Of a DNA stretch of 64,000 nt, positions 30,583 through 38,786 are shown piece after piece. Source of the stretch: Burkholderiales bacterium (GTDB taxonomy: Bacteria; Pseudomonadota; Gammaproteobacteria; Burkholderiales; Burkholderiaceae_E); NCBI GenBank assembly GCA_026399875.1, contig JAPLQF010000034.1, positions 1-64,000 of the forward strand. Direction: 5' to 3'. The notes beneath the pieces were generated by a model. It worked only from the letters and a program-made list of their open reading frames with translations, ran no database searches and was not told where the DNA came from. A program made the position numbers and the translations under genes. Within the stretch, counting starts at the first letter, position 1; the number at the start of each line of letters is the position of its first letter.

Positions 30583-31755
30583 ATGATGAAATTTCCATTG
30601 ATGCGCAACAACATCCTGCGCGAAGACCTCGATGCGATCATCCGACACCTGCAGCAGGATGATCCGATCCTGACCAACGGCCCGAACTGCGCTGCCTTCG
30701 AGGCCGAGTGGTCGCAGTGGCTGGGCGTCAAGCACAGCGTCTTCGTCAACTCGGGCGCATCGGCCAACCTGCTGTCGATGGCGGTGCTGCGCATCCACCA
30801 CCCCGACGGCGGCGAAGTCATCGTGCCGCCGCTGGCCTGGGTGTCGGATGTCGCCACTGTCCTGCAAAACGGCTTCACACCGGTCTTTGCCGATATCGAT
30901 CCGCGCACGCTCGCGATGGCGCCCGGCGAGATCCTGTCGAAGATTACCGACCGCACGCGCGCGGTCTTTCTGACCCATGTCCAGGGCTTCGACGGCCTGA
31001 CCGACGAGCTGATTGCCGAACTTGAGCGCCGCAATATTCCGCTGATCGAGGATGTCTGCGAGTCGCATGGCGCGACCCACAATGGCGTCAAGCTCGGCAG
31101 CATCGGCTGGATGTCGAACTTCTCTTTTTATTACGCGCATCACATGTCGACCATCGAGGGCGGCATGGTGTGCACCAACGACAGCAAGGTCTATCAGCAG
31201 CTGCGCATGCTGCGCTCGCACGGCATGGTGCGGGAATCGACCGACCCCGATCTGAAGGCCGGCTATATCGCCGAGCATCCCGATCTGAACCCCGACTTCA
31301 TCTTTGCCTATCCGGCGCACAACGTTCGCAACACCGAGATCGGCGCGATCATGGGTCGCAGCCAACTCAAGCGTCTCGACGCGAATGTCAGCCGGCGCAC
31401 CGCCAACCTGCACCGGTTTCTGGCCCGCATCGACAGCACGCGCTATCAGACCGACTTTCTGCTCGAAGGCAGCAGCAACTACGCCTTCAACCTGATCCTC
31501 AAGCAAGCCGACGACGCACTGGTGCAGCGGCTGATGAGCACGCTGCGTGCGGCCGGCATCGAGTTTCGTCGCGGCAGTGCCGGTGGCGGCAATCAGGTGC
31601 GCCAGCCCTATCTGCGCGGCATCGTGCCGAAAGACCATCACCTGCAGTTCCCGAAGACCGACCATGTCCACTTCTACGGGTTCTATATCGGCAACTTCCC
31701 GGATCTGCGCGACAGCGAAGTCGACGAGATCTGCGACATCGTGAACGCCGCATGA
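30583..31755 (+). CDS. DegT/DnrJ-fold PLP enzyme with His in place of Lys, probable sugar 3-dehydratase
   Basis: A 390-residue protein of the DegT/DnrJ/EryC1/StrS family. The pyridoxal segment LIEDVCESHGA (Asp157) is intact, but the motif that normally carries the Schiff-base lysine reads SFYYAHHMSTIEGG with His186 at the lysine position. Lysine-to-histidine exchange at this place is the hallmark of ColD and of RfbH/E1-type enzymes, which remove the C3 hydroxyl of 4-keto sugar nucleotides rather than transferring an amino group. I therefore infer a 3-dehydratase acting on a nucleotide-activated sugar, perhaps GDP-heptose derived. The next gene overlaps by ATGA. Confidence 0.8.
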   Translation: MMKFPLMRNNILREDLDAIIRHLQQDDPILTNGPNCAAFEAEWSQWLGVKHSVFVNSGASANLLSMAVLRIHHPDGGEVIVPPLAWVSDVATVLQNGFTPVFADIDPRTLAMAPGEILSKITDRTRAVFLTHVQGFDGLTDELIAELERRNIPLIEDVCESHGATHNGVKLGSIGWMSNFSFYYAHHMSTIEGGMVCTNDSKVYQQLRMLRSHGMVRESTDPDLKAGYIAEHPDLNPDFIFAYPAHNVRNTEIGAIMGRSQLKRLDANVSRRTANLHRFLARIDSTRYQTDFLLEGSSNYAFNLILKQADDALVQRLMSTLRAAGIEFRRGSAGGGNQVRQPYLRGIVPKDHHLQFPKTDHVHFYGFYIGNFPDLRDSEVDEICDIVNAA

Positions 31756-32483
31756 GCCAGCACCCGATCACTTCCGCGATCGTGCTGGCCGGTGGGCTGG
31801 GCACCCGGCTGCGCAGCGCGGTGCCCGATCTGCCCAAGCCGATGGCACCGATCGCAGGCCGGCCATTCCTCGCCCACCAGCTCGATCAGTGGATCACCCA
31901 GGGCATCCGGGACTTCGTGCTGGCAGTCGGCTATCGCCATGAAGCCATCTCGGAATATTTCGGTGCGCACTACCGCGGCGCCTCGATCCGCTACAGCGTC
32001 GAAGCCACGCCGCTTGGCACCGGCGGCGCGCTGCTGCAGGCCGCCAGCCTGGTCGCCACAGATGCGCGATTCCTGCTGCTCAATGGCGACACCTACTTCG
32101 ATGTCGCGCTGCCTGCGCTGGCCGACTTCGCCGTCGCGCACGACGCCGACTGGTGCTTCTCACTCGTTGTCGCCGCAGAGCCCGGCCGCTACATGGGCAT
32201 GACGGTGGACGGCGACGGTCGCATCAGCGCGCTGAAATCCGACGATCAAACGCCTGGGCGCCTGGCCAATGGCGGCGTCTATCTGGTTCATCCGCGCGCT
32301 TTGCGCGGCGCCCCCGATCCGGCACACAGCGCACTGTCGCTCGAAAACGATCTGTTTCCGGCATGGCTCCAAGCCGGGCAGCGTTTCCATGGGCTTGCGG
32401 TCGACGGGCGATTCATCGACATCGGCGTTCCGTACGACTATCACCGCGCCGCCGATGTGCTGCCACAGACCTGCGAGGAATAA
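31752..32483 (+). CDS. hddC: D-glycero-alpha-D-manno-heptose 1-phosphate guanylyltransferase
   Basis: A 243-residue sugar-phosphate nucleotidyltransferase. It opens SAIVLAGGLGTRLRSAVPDLPKPMAPI, the nucleotide-binding signature with its catalytic Arg and Lys, and has LLLNGDTYFDV for the metal-binding Asp. The sequence type and neighbours (HddA, GmhA, GmhB) indicate HddC, making GDP-heptose from heptose 1-phosphate; other NDP-sugar products are less likely. ATG overlaps the stop of the DegT-fold gene; gmhA follows after three bases. Confidence 0.85.
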   Translation: MSQHPITSAIVLAGGLGTRLRSAVPDLPKPMAPIAGRPFLAHQLDQWITQGIRDFVLAVGYRHEAISEYFGAHYRGASIRYSVEATPLGTGGALLQAASLVATDARFLLLNGDTYFDVALPALADFAVAHDADWCFSLVVAAEPGRYMGMTVDGDGRISALKSDDQTPGRLANGGVYLVHPRALRGAPDPAHSALSLENDLFPAWLQAGQRFHGLAVDGRFIDIGVPYDYHRAADVLPQTCEE

Positions 32484-32486
32484 GTC

Positions 32487-33119
32487 ATGACGACGCCAGT
32501 CGAACGTCTCTCGCGAAACGTCGAAGCCTCACTCGCTGCCAAGCGGCAGATGCTCGCCGACCCGCAGATCATGGCGGCCTTTGATGCTGCAGCCAGACTG
32601 ATCGTGAGCTGCTACAAGGCCGGCGGGCGGCTCTATATCGCCGGCAACGGCGGCTCTGCGGCCGATGCCCAGCACCTGGCCGCCGAGTTTGTTAGCAAGC
32701 TTGCGCGCGACCGCGCGCCGCTGCCGGCCGAAGCGCTGACCACCGACTCGTCGATCCTGACGGCGATTGGCAACGACTATGGATTTGATCGGGTGTTCGA
32801 GCGACAGCTCGCCGGCAAGGCCACAGAAAAGGATGTCTTTCTGGGCATCACCACCTCGGGTGAGTCGGCCAACATTCTGAAGGCGCTGGACCATTGCATC
32901 AGCCGGGGATTGCCAAGCGTGGTGCTCTCGGGCCGGGGCGGCGGCAGTGCCAGGCTGCGTGCCAACTACTGCATCGCCGTGCCGGGCGAAGCCACCAGCA
33001 CCATCCAGGAACTTCACATCGTCCTGGCTCACACCCTCTGCGAATGCGTCGAAGCAGCAATGTTCGACGACGAACCCCTTTCTCCACGGAGCACGGCATG
33101 TCCTCTAGCATTCTCGTAA
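32487..33119 (+). CDS. gmhA: phosphoheptose isomerase
   Basis: A 210-residue SIS-domain isomerase converting sedoheptulose 7-phosphate to D-glycero-D-manno-heptose 7-phosphate. The sugar-phosphate site YIAGNGGSAADAQHLAAEF and the TTSGESANILKAL block are characteristic. It runs about 15 residues past the usual end; that tail overlaps the start of the next gene by 22 bases. It feeds HddA in this cluster and could also feed the ADP-heptose route used by the heptosyltransferase at 42239. Confidence 0.93.
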   Translation: MTTPVERLSRNVEASLAAKRQMLADPQIMAAFDAAARLIVSCYKAGGRLYIAGNGGSAADAQHLAAEFVSKLARDRAPLPAEALTTDSSILTAIGNDYGFDRVFERQLAGKATEKDVFLGITTSGESANILKALDHCISRGLPSVVLSGRGGGSARLRANYCIAVPGEATSTIQELHIVLAHTLCECVEAAMFDDEPLSPRSTACPLAFS

Positions 33120-34036
33120 CCGGCGGCGCCGGTTACATCGGTTCGACCCTCGTCCCTCAGCTGCTCGCGGCTGGCCACCGGGTGACCGTGCTCGACAGCT
33201 TCATGTTCAAGCAGAACAGCCTGAACCATGTCTGCTTTCATCCGAACTTCAAAGTGGTCAAGGGCGACATCCGCGTTGAGAGCACGATGACGCCCCTGCT
33301 CAAGGAAGCCGACATCGTCATCCCACTGGCCGCGCTGGTCGGCGCGCCGATGTGCAACGCCGATCCGGTGGGCGCAAAAACCATCAATCATGATGCGATC
33401 GAAATGATGCTCTCGAAGATGTCGGCTGATCAGCGCATCCTGATGCCGACCACCAACAGCGCTTACGGCACTGGTGACGACAACAATTTCTGCACCGAAG
33501 AATCGCCGTTGCGACCGATCTCGATCTATGCGCGCGAAAAGGTCGCAGTCGAGCAGCACCTGATGCAGCGCGGCAACGCGATCAGCTTCCGGCTCGCCAC
33601 TGTCTTTGGCATGTCGCCGCGCATGCGCATCGACCTGCTGGTCAACGACTTCACCTATCGCGCAGTGCACGACCGATTCGTCGTGCTCTTCGAGGGCGAC
33701 TTCAAGCGCAATTACATCCATGTGCGCGATGTGGCGCGGGTCTTCATGCACGGCATCGCCAATTTCGATGCGATGCGCGGCCAGATCTACAACGTCGGCT
33801 TGACCGAGGCGAATGTCTCCAAGCGCGAGTTGTGCGAGCACATCAAGAAACAGGTGCCCGACTTCGTATTCCTTGACGCACCGGTCGGCAAGGACCCGGA
33901 CCAGCGCAACTATGTCGTCTCGAACGCCAAGCTCGAGCAGACCGGCTATATGCCGGAAATGTCGCTGTCTGCCGGCATCAGTGAACTGATCAAGGGCTTC
34001 ACCATGATCCGCAACACCGTCCACGGCAACGTCTGA
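33098..34036 (+). CDS. NAD-dependent sugar epimerase/dehydratase (extended SDR)
   Basis: A 312-residue extended SDR. The NAD loop is VTGGAGYIGSTL near residue 7; the catalytic pair is in SIYAREK (Tyr...Lys) with the serine/threonine in MPTTNSAYG. The substrate is a sugar nucleotide. In this cluster it could supply the 4-keto intermediate that a ColD-like enzyme needs (as oxidoreductase or 4,6-dehydratase) or act as an epimerase on GDP-heptose; the sequence does not decide between these. The Glu typical of 4,6-dehydratases next to the catalytic Thr is not evident. Confidence 0.8.
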   Translation: MSSSILVTGGAGYIGSTLVPQLLAAGHRVTVLDSFMFKQNSLNHVCFHPNFKVVKGDIRVESTMTPLLKEADIVIPLAALVGAPMCNADPVGAKTINHDAIEMMLSKMSADQRILMPTTNSAYGTGDDNNFCTEESPLRPISIYAREKVAVEQHLMQRGNAISFRLATVFGMSPRMRIDLLVNDFTYRAVHDRFVVLFEGDFKRNYIHVRDVARVFMHGIANFDAMRGQIYNVGLTEANVSKRELCEHIKKQVPDFVFLDAPVGKDPDQRNYVVSNAKLEQTGYMPEMSLSAGISELIKGFTMIRNTVHGNV

Positions 34037-34046
34037 GCGAGCTGAC

Positions 34047-35213
34047 ATGATCCGCATGTATCCGAAGGCCGCGGTATTGACCGCCCACCATCCCTTTGGC
34101 GGCACCGAGATGATGGCGCAGAGCCTGAGCTATGCGCTCAATGCCAACGGCTACGATGTGCAGATCATCAACATCAACGATGCCAGCTTGCAGGCGCTGC
34201 CGCGCAGTCTGCAGGATCCGGACTTCCGGCTGATCATGACCACCGGCACGCTGCCGCTGGGCATCACGATCGACAACAAGCCGATCTGGGAAATGATCGG
34301 CCCGCAGGCGCATTTTATTACCTACATCATTGATGCCTGGCCTTACGACTTCGTTCGGGTCAAGCCGTGTCGCGACTACCTTCAGGCACGGCGCACCAAC
34401 CCAAATCTGCATATCGCCAGCCTCGAGGGCAATGACAGTCGGCTGATCGGCCAGGGCGTGCATTTCATGCCGACCGGGGCGTATCCGGCCCCGTGGCGGG
34501 TTGGCCCGAAAGAAAACGGCGAGCGCCTGATGATCTGGGCCTCGGCCAACAAGGAGCTGGCGGTCAGCGCCCTGCACAACGAGTTTGAAGCCACGCTGCG
34601 CGACAACAATGTCTGGGGCTTCGATGGCGATCGAATTCGCACGATCGGCGAGGCACTGCGCCACACCACCATCATTCACGGCATGAACGCGATCGCCGAC
34701 GCAATGAGCATGCCGGTCGCTGAACTGGTCGTGCCCGATTTCATGACTGCCCTGTGTGCGATGGACTCCTGCCTGAAACGCTATCGCCGCGTGAAGGTGG
34801 TGATGGCCCTGCGCGGCATGCCGGTCGATATCTACGGCGAGAACTGGGGCCAGTATGTCGGCAACGAAAAATCGTTCCGCCTGCTCACGCCCAACCCGAA
34901 TCACAACCATGCCTTCAGCTATCTGGTGCAGCACTATGCCGGGCTGGTGAATTTCGACCCCAACTTCGGCAACGGGACCAACGAGCGCGCAGTCAGCGCA
35001 CTCGCCATGGGCATCCCGATCGCCAACAACTTCAACATCACCACCGACCATCTCGCAGGCGTGCATCCTTATCACTTCAGCGATGAGTCGATCCGGTTTG
35101 CCGCGTCGAAACTGCTGTCGCACACCGAGCCGGTGCCCACGCCGCAAGGCAACACCTGGGAGTCTCTGGTGGGTGGCCTGCTGCGTCGCATCGCGACACC
35201 GGCGGCGCATTGA
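34047..35213 (+). CDS. putative glycosyltransferase of the glycan cluster
   Basis: A 388-residue protein with features of GT-B glycosyltransferases: an N-terminal HHPFGGTEMMAQSLSYALNANGYDVQIININ segment and a C-terminal GIPIANNFNIT/NGTNERAVSALAMGI segment resembling the donor-sugar region of CgeB/GT1-like proteins. No signal peptide or membrane helix. It lies between the sugar-nucleotide genes and the radical SAM gene and is the only intact glycosyltransferase in the cluster, so it should attach the modified sugar to an acceptor. Acceptor and linkage are unknown. Confidence 0.6.
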   Translation: MIRMYPKAAVLTAHHPFGGTEMMAQSLSYALNANGYDVQIININDASLQALPRSLQDPDFRLIMTTGTLPLGITIDNKPIWEMIGPQAHFITYIIDAWPYDFVRVKPCRDYLQARRTNPNLHIASLEGNDSRLIGQGVHFMPTGAYPAPWRVGPKENGERLMIWASANKELAVSALHNEFEATLRDNNVWGFDGDRIRTIGEALRHTTIIHGMNAIADAMSMPVAELVVPDFMTALCAMDSCLKRYRRVKVVMALRGMPVDIYGENWGQYVGNEKSFRLLTPNPNHNHAFSYLVQHYAGLVNFDPNFGNGTNERAVSALAMGIPIANNFNITTDHLAGVHPYHFSDESIRFAASKLLSHTEPVPTPQGNTWESLVGGLLRRIATPAAH

Positions 35214-35284
35214 GCTCCGACATCTGAAGCCGGACGCCTGACGGACGCAAGCACACCAGCACCCACGCCAAGGCGGTACCGATC

Positions 35285-36850
35285 ATGACCAGCTCCACAC
35301 TCACCGCACCCGGCGAACGCCCCATCGACGTCCTCTTCATCAATCCGAGCTCGTCGGCGCAGGCTTATCAGGATCTGGCGCTAACCTTTGCCGCGATCGA
35401 GCCGCCCACCTGGGCGCTGCTGCTCGCACAAAGCTGCCGCGCCCAGGGTTTCGGCTGCGCCATTCTCGATTGCGATGCCGAAAAGCTGTCGCTGGCCGAC
35501 TCGGTGGCCCGTGTTGAGGCGCTCAAGCCGCGCCTGGTGGTCTTCGTGGTCTATGGCCAGAACCCGAATTCGGGCACTACGAGCATGATCGGTGCCACTC
35601 GGCTCGCGCAGGAAATTCGCGCGCAGGCCCCTGAGTTTCCGATCGCTTTCGTCGGCTCGCACACCAGCGCCCTGCCCCGCGAAGTGCTGGCGCTGCCTTA
35701 TGTCGATATCGTGTTCCAGAACGAGGGCGTCTATGCCCTGCACAATCTGCTGCGCGGCAACCTCAAGAGCGACATTCATCGGGTGGCCGGCATCGGCTAC
35801 AAGAAGCGCGACGGCCAGGGCACGTCCGTCATGTTCATGAACCCGCCGCAATCGGTGGTGCCACAAGAACGCATGGACATCGATCTGCCGGGCTATGCCT
35901 GGGACCTGTTGCCCTATCGCGAGCGACCGCTGGACATGTATCGCGCGCATTTCTGGCATGCCGGCTTTGACCACTCCAAGCGCACGCCGTTTGCCGCGAT
36001 CTATACCTCGCTCGGCTGCAACTTCGGCTGCGACTTCTGCATGATCAATATCGTCAATCGGGTGGACGACGGCGACGATGTGCATGCGGCCAACTCGCGC
36101 GGCATGCGCTTCTGGAGTCCGACCTTCATTGCCGGTGAGCTCGAGAAACTCGCGCGCATGGGGGTGGAGACGGTGCGTATCAGCGATGAAATGTTTTTCC
36201 TGAACCGGCGCTATTACGAGCCGCTGCTCGAGCAGATCGTCAGTCGGGAGCTCAATCTGCGGATGTGGGCGTATGCGCGGGTCGATACCGTGCGGCCTGC
36301 CGCGCTCGATCTGTTTCGGCGCGCCGGCATCGGCTGGCTGGCGCTGGGCATCGAAGCCGGCAGCCAACTGGTGCGCAAGGAGGTCTCCAAGGGTAGCTTT
36401 CAGGAAGTCAATATCCGCGAGATCTGCAATACGGTGAGGTCGTCCGACATCAACGTGATCAGCAATTACATCTTCGGCTTTCCGGAAGATACGCTGCAGA
36501 CGATGCAGCAGACGCTTGAGCTTGCGCTCGAGCTCAATACCGAGATGGCCAATCTGTATCCCTGCCAGGCGCTGCCCGGCAGCCCGATCCATCGCCGTGC
36601 AATCAAGGAAGGCTGGCAGCTGCCCGACAGCTACGCCGGCTATGCCTTCCTGTCCTATGAATGCCAGCCGCTGGCCACAAAGCATGTGAGCGCCGCCGAG
36701 GTGCTGCGCTTTCGCGACGAGGCTTGGCAGACCTACTTCAGCAATGCCGACTACCTGGCGCTGGTCGAGCGCAAGTTTGGCGTGCAGGAGCGCAGAAATG
36801 TCGAGGATATGGCGAGCATCCGGCTCAGGCGCAGGTTGCTGGGGGACTGA
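35285..36850 (+). CDS. B12-binding domain radical SAM protein
   Basis: A 521-residue radical SAM enzyme. Residues about 15-170 form a cobalamin-binding Rossmann domain (PIDVLFINPSSS at the start). The 4Fe-4S cluster cysteines are in LGCNFGCDFC (CxxxCxxC). The barrel continues through VRISDEMFF and LALGIEAGSQ, with the C-terminal region NYIFGFPEDTLQTM. Such enzymes methylate unactivated carbons or rearrange/ring-contract substrates. In a sugar-nucleotide cluster, C-methylation or epimerisation of the heptose or of its glycan is plausible but inferred. The cobalamin adenosyltransferase at 3485 is the only B12 gene nearby. Confidence 0.85.
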   Translation: MTSSTLTAPGERPIDVLFINPSSSAQAYQDLALTFAAIEPPTWALLLAQSCRAQGFGCAILDCDAEKLSLADSVARVEALKPRLVVFVVYGQNPNSGTTSMIGATRLAQEIRAQAPEFPIAFVGSHTSALPREVLALPYVDIVFQNEGVYALHNLLRGNLKSDIHRVAGIGYKKRDGQGTSVMFMNPPQSVVPQERMDIDLPGYAWDLLPYRERPLDMYRAHFWHAGFDHSKRTPFAAIYTSLGCNFGCDFCMINIVNRVDDGDDVHAANSRGMRFWSPTFIAGELEKLARMGVETVRISDEMFFLNRRYYEPLLEQIVSRELNLRMWAYARVDTVRPAALDLFRRAGIGWLALGIEAGSQLVRKEVSKGSFQEVNIREICNTVRSSDINVISNYIFGFPEDTLQTMQQTLELALELNTEMANLYPCQALPGSPIHRRAIKEGWQLPDSYAGYAFLSYECQPLATKHVSAAEVLRFRDEAWQTYFSNADYLALVERKFGVQERRNVEDMASIRLRRRLLGD

Positions 36851-36885
36851 GCGGCGCCCCGGCCGTGAGTGGCTGCAAGGCTGGC

Positions 36886-36913
36886 CCGATTACCGATTAC
36901 CGATCACCGACCA
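36886..36913. repeat. 7-bp tandem repeat, four units
   Basis: CCGATTA occurs twice followed by CCGATCA and CCGACCA, in the gap between the radical SAM gene and the broken glycosyltransferase. The gradual divergence suggests slippage of an old repeat. No gene or hairpin overlaps it. Confidence 0.8.
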
Positions 36914-36963
36914 ACCGGCGATGATCATGCCGCACGAGATGGCGCTCAGTCTTAGCGCGCCGC

Positions 36964-37599
36964 TCAGGACAGGTGCGAGAGACTCGCGTCGAGGATCGGT
37001 GGCAGAAGCCGGCTCATCGGCATCTCATTGCGAAACCGATCAAGGATGCCTTCGGCAAGCTTGCGCTTGTCTGGCTGCTCGAGCGCCGCTTCTGCCCAGT
37101 CGACAAAATCGTCGGCAGGCAGATGCAAGACATAGGGATCGAGCGGGCAGTTCAGTTCGTACTTCTCATGCGCGACATAGTTGGCATGCTCGATGTTGAA
37201 ATGCATGCGCGAGACCGACGGGATCGCATTATTGGGAGAAAGGCGCAGATTGAGACAGACCTTGCTTCGCGACAGATTCTCGAAACGCAGATAGTCGGCA
37301 TAGCCCGGCTGGTCGAAGCGAACCCGATGACCCCGTTTTTCCAAAGCCGCCACGATGCCCTGCCGATAGTCGGTCAGGCTGCCGGACCCATAGAAATCGA
37401 TATCCTTGGCATGATCGGGCAGGTGCTCAAAGCGACGAAAGCCCTCGACATGGCCATGCGGCAAGAAGAGCACCGGCTTGTCGGGCAGCAGCGCGCGGTA
37501 GCCCTCGATCATGCTCTCGGCGAATACCCAGACCGCCTCGCAATAGCGCGCAGCCTGCTGTTCATTAGTTCGATTCCAATCCGCCTGATGCGCGTTAGG
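36964..37599 (-). pseudogene. 5'-truncated glycosyltransferase remnant
   Basis: The frame is open for 211 codons from just after a stop at 37600-37602. It reads well as the C-terminal half of a CgeB-type glycosyltransferase: RYCEAVWVFAES, LLPDKPVLFLPHGHVEGF, IDFYGSGSLTDYR, GYADYLRFENLSRSKVCLNLRLSP. Coding character continues upstream of the first ATG (37512), so the ATG is not the original start and the N-terminal half is lost. It is the only gene of the cluster on the minus strand, and the 250 bases before it have lower GC and no homology I can see, consistent with a deletion or recombination joint. Confidence 0.65.
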
Positions 37600-37852
37600 T
37601 CAGGAAAGAGCATCCCGACACGGAAAGATGCCGGGTCGTCAGCGAATTGATGACCACGGAATTTGAGAGACCACTGGAGTGTGCGACCGATGCAGCGAGC
37701 AGAGTCTTGCGAATAGCGCGCCTTTCTCGGACATCTCGGGTCGCGAGCACTTGCTGGCACCTGCCCGGCAATCTGGCCGATGCCGCGTTTCTGTCAATAT
37801 CGGACGTTCATTGGCTAAGGCCGAGTTCCGTCAGGACAGGGGAGTCGATCAG
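37600..37852. other. non-coding stretch between glycosyltransferase remnant and gmhB
   Basis: Less GC-rich than the surroundings and without a convincing reading frame on either strand. It marks the likely edge of a rearrangement. The last 15 bases contain AGGGGAG, the ribosome site for gmhB. No promoter is clear. Confidence 0.45.
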
Positions 37853-38404
37853 GTGAAAGCAGCCTTTCTCGATCGCGATGGCGTGATCAACCTCGACACC
37901 GGTTATGTGCATCGCTGGGACGAATTCGTTTTCGCCCCGGGTGCCATCGCGGCCATGCGCGACCTGCAGACCGCAGGCTTCATGCTGATCGTGGTGACCA
38001 ACCAGGCCGGCATTGCGCGCGGCTATTACTCGACCGAACATTTCGAGACACTCACCGCGCAGATGCTCGGGCACCTTGAGCGTGAAGGCGTCAGGATCAC
38101 CGCGGTCTATCACTGCCCGCATCATCCGGCCGGCAGCGTGCCGGCTCTGTCGATCGAGTGCGATTGCCGCAAACCCGCCCCAGGCATGCTGCTCGCGGCA
38201 GCCCGCGAGCACGGCCTGTCGCTCGCGAACTCGATCCTGATCGGCGACAAGCCCTCGGATATCGGGGCTGCGCAGGCGGCAGGCGTCGGTCGTGCCTATA
38301 TGGTCGAATCAGACAACATTGACTCGGTCAGTACCGGTGTGACAAGCGACGGCGTGTTCGCGAGCCTGCCCGCCTGCATCGATCACATTCTCGGAAGAGC
38401 CTGA
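37853..38404 (+). CDS. gmhB: D-glycero-D-manno-heptose 1,7-bisphosphate 7-phosphatase
   Basis: A 183-residue HAD phosphatase. It starts at GTG 37853 (VKAAFLDRDGVINLD) behind AGGGGAG at about 37838-37844; the nucleophile Asp and DxDG motif lie in this opening. The zinc loop CPHHPAGS...CDCRKP and GDKPSDIGAAQAAG are diagnostic of GmhB. It removes the 7-phosphate of heptose 1,7-bisphosphate, the step between HddA and HddC. Although separated from the rest by a remnant gene, it completes the four-step GDP-heptose route. Confidence 0.92.
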   Translation: MKAAFLDRDGVINLDTGYVHRWDEFVFAPGAIAAMRDLQTAGFMLIVVTNQAGIARGYYSTEHFETLTAQMLGHLEREGVRITAVYHCPHHPAGSVPALSIECDCRKPAPGMLLAAAREHGLSLANSILIGDKPSDIGAAQAAGVGRAYMVESDNIDSVSTGVTSDGVFASLPACIDHILGRA

Positions 38405-38444
38405 TCAGGCTGATTCGGTCCACGACAGCGCCCAAAAACGGCGC

Positions 38445-38786
38445 TCACGCCATCGCATCAATCAGCCACAGCACCGCCACCCCTGCCGCCATACCCGGAA
38501 AAGCGCTTTTCGCCAGACGCGAAACGAGCAAAGCCGCCAGCGCTGCCGGCAGTCGCGCATCAAACCAGACCGACGCGAAGCTGGCACCCGGCGCGATCAG
38601 CGCCTCGGCCATCGATGGCGTGACCAGCGCGACCAGGGCTGCGAGCGGCGCATGGCGCAGTGCGCGTTCGACCGCACCGCGCGGCTGCCAGCGCATCGGC
38701 ACGACCAGAAACGCATTGCGCGTGAGAAACACCATCACCACCAGCCCGGCGATCGCCCCCCAGACCTGCGCATCCGACAGCCTCAC
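38445..38786 (-). CDS. azlD: AzlD family branched-chain amino acid exporter subunit
   Basis: A 113-residue membrane protein with four or so hydrophobic helices and the LVVPMRWQPRGAVERALRHAPLAALVALV region typical of AzlD. It forms the small subunit of the AzlCD (BrnFE-like) exporter for branched-chain amino acids in the inner membrane. ATGA overlap with azlC. Confidence 0.88.
   Translation of the reverse strand: MRLSDAQVWGAIAGLVVMVFLTRNAFLVVPMRWQPRGAVERALRHAPLAALVALVTPSMAEALIAPGASFASVWFDARLPAALAALLVSRLAKSAFPGMAAGVAVLWLIDAMA

Noticed and set aside
29929..31671. 580-codon minus-strand frame opposite the DegT-fold and ThDP genes
   Set aside because: Antisense shadow of clearly homologous genes; no recognisable domain.
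30583..31755. Ordinary sugar aminotransferase
   Set aside because: The Schiff-base lysine is replaced by histidine, which points to 3-dehydratase chemistry.
37509..37760. Minus-strand 83-codon frame upstream of the glycosyltransferase remnant
   Set aside because: I tested whether it was the missing N-terminal half in another frame; it shows no glycosyltransferase-like sequence.
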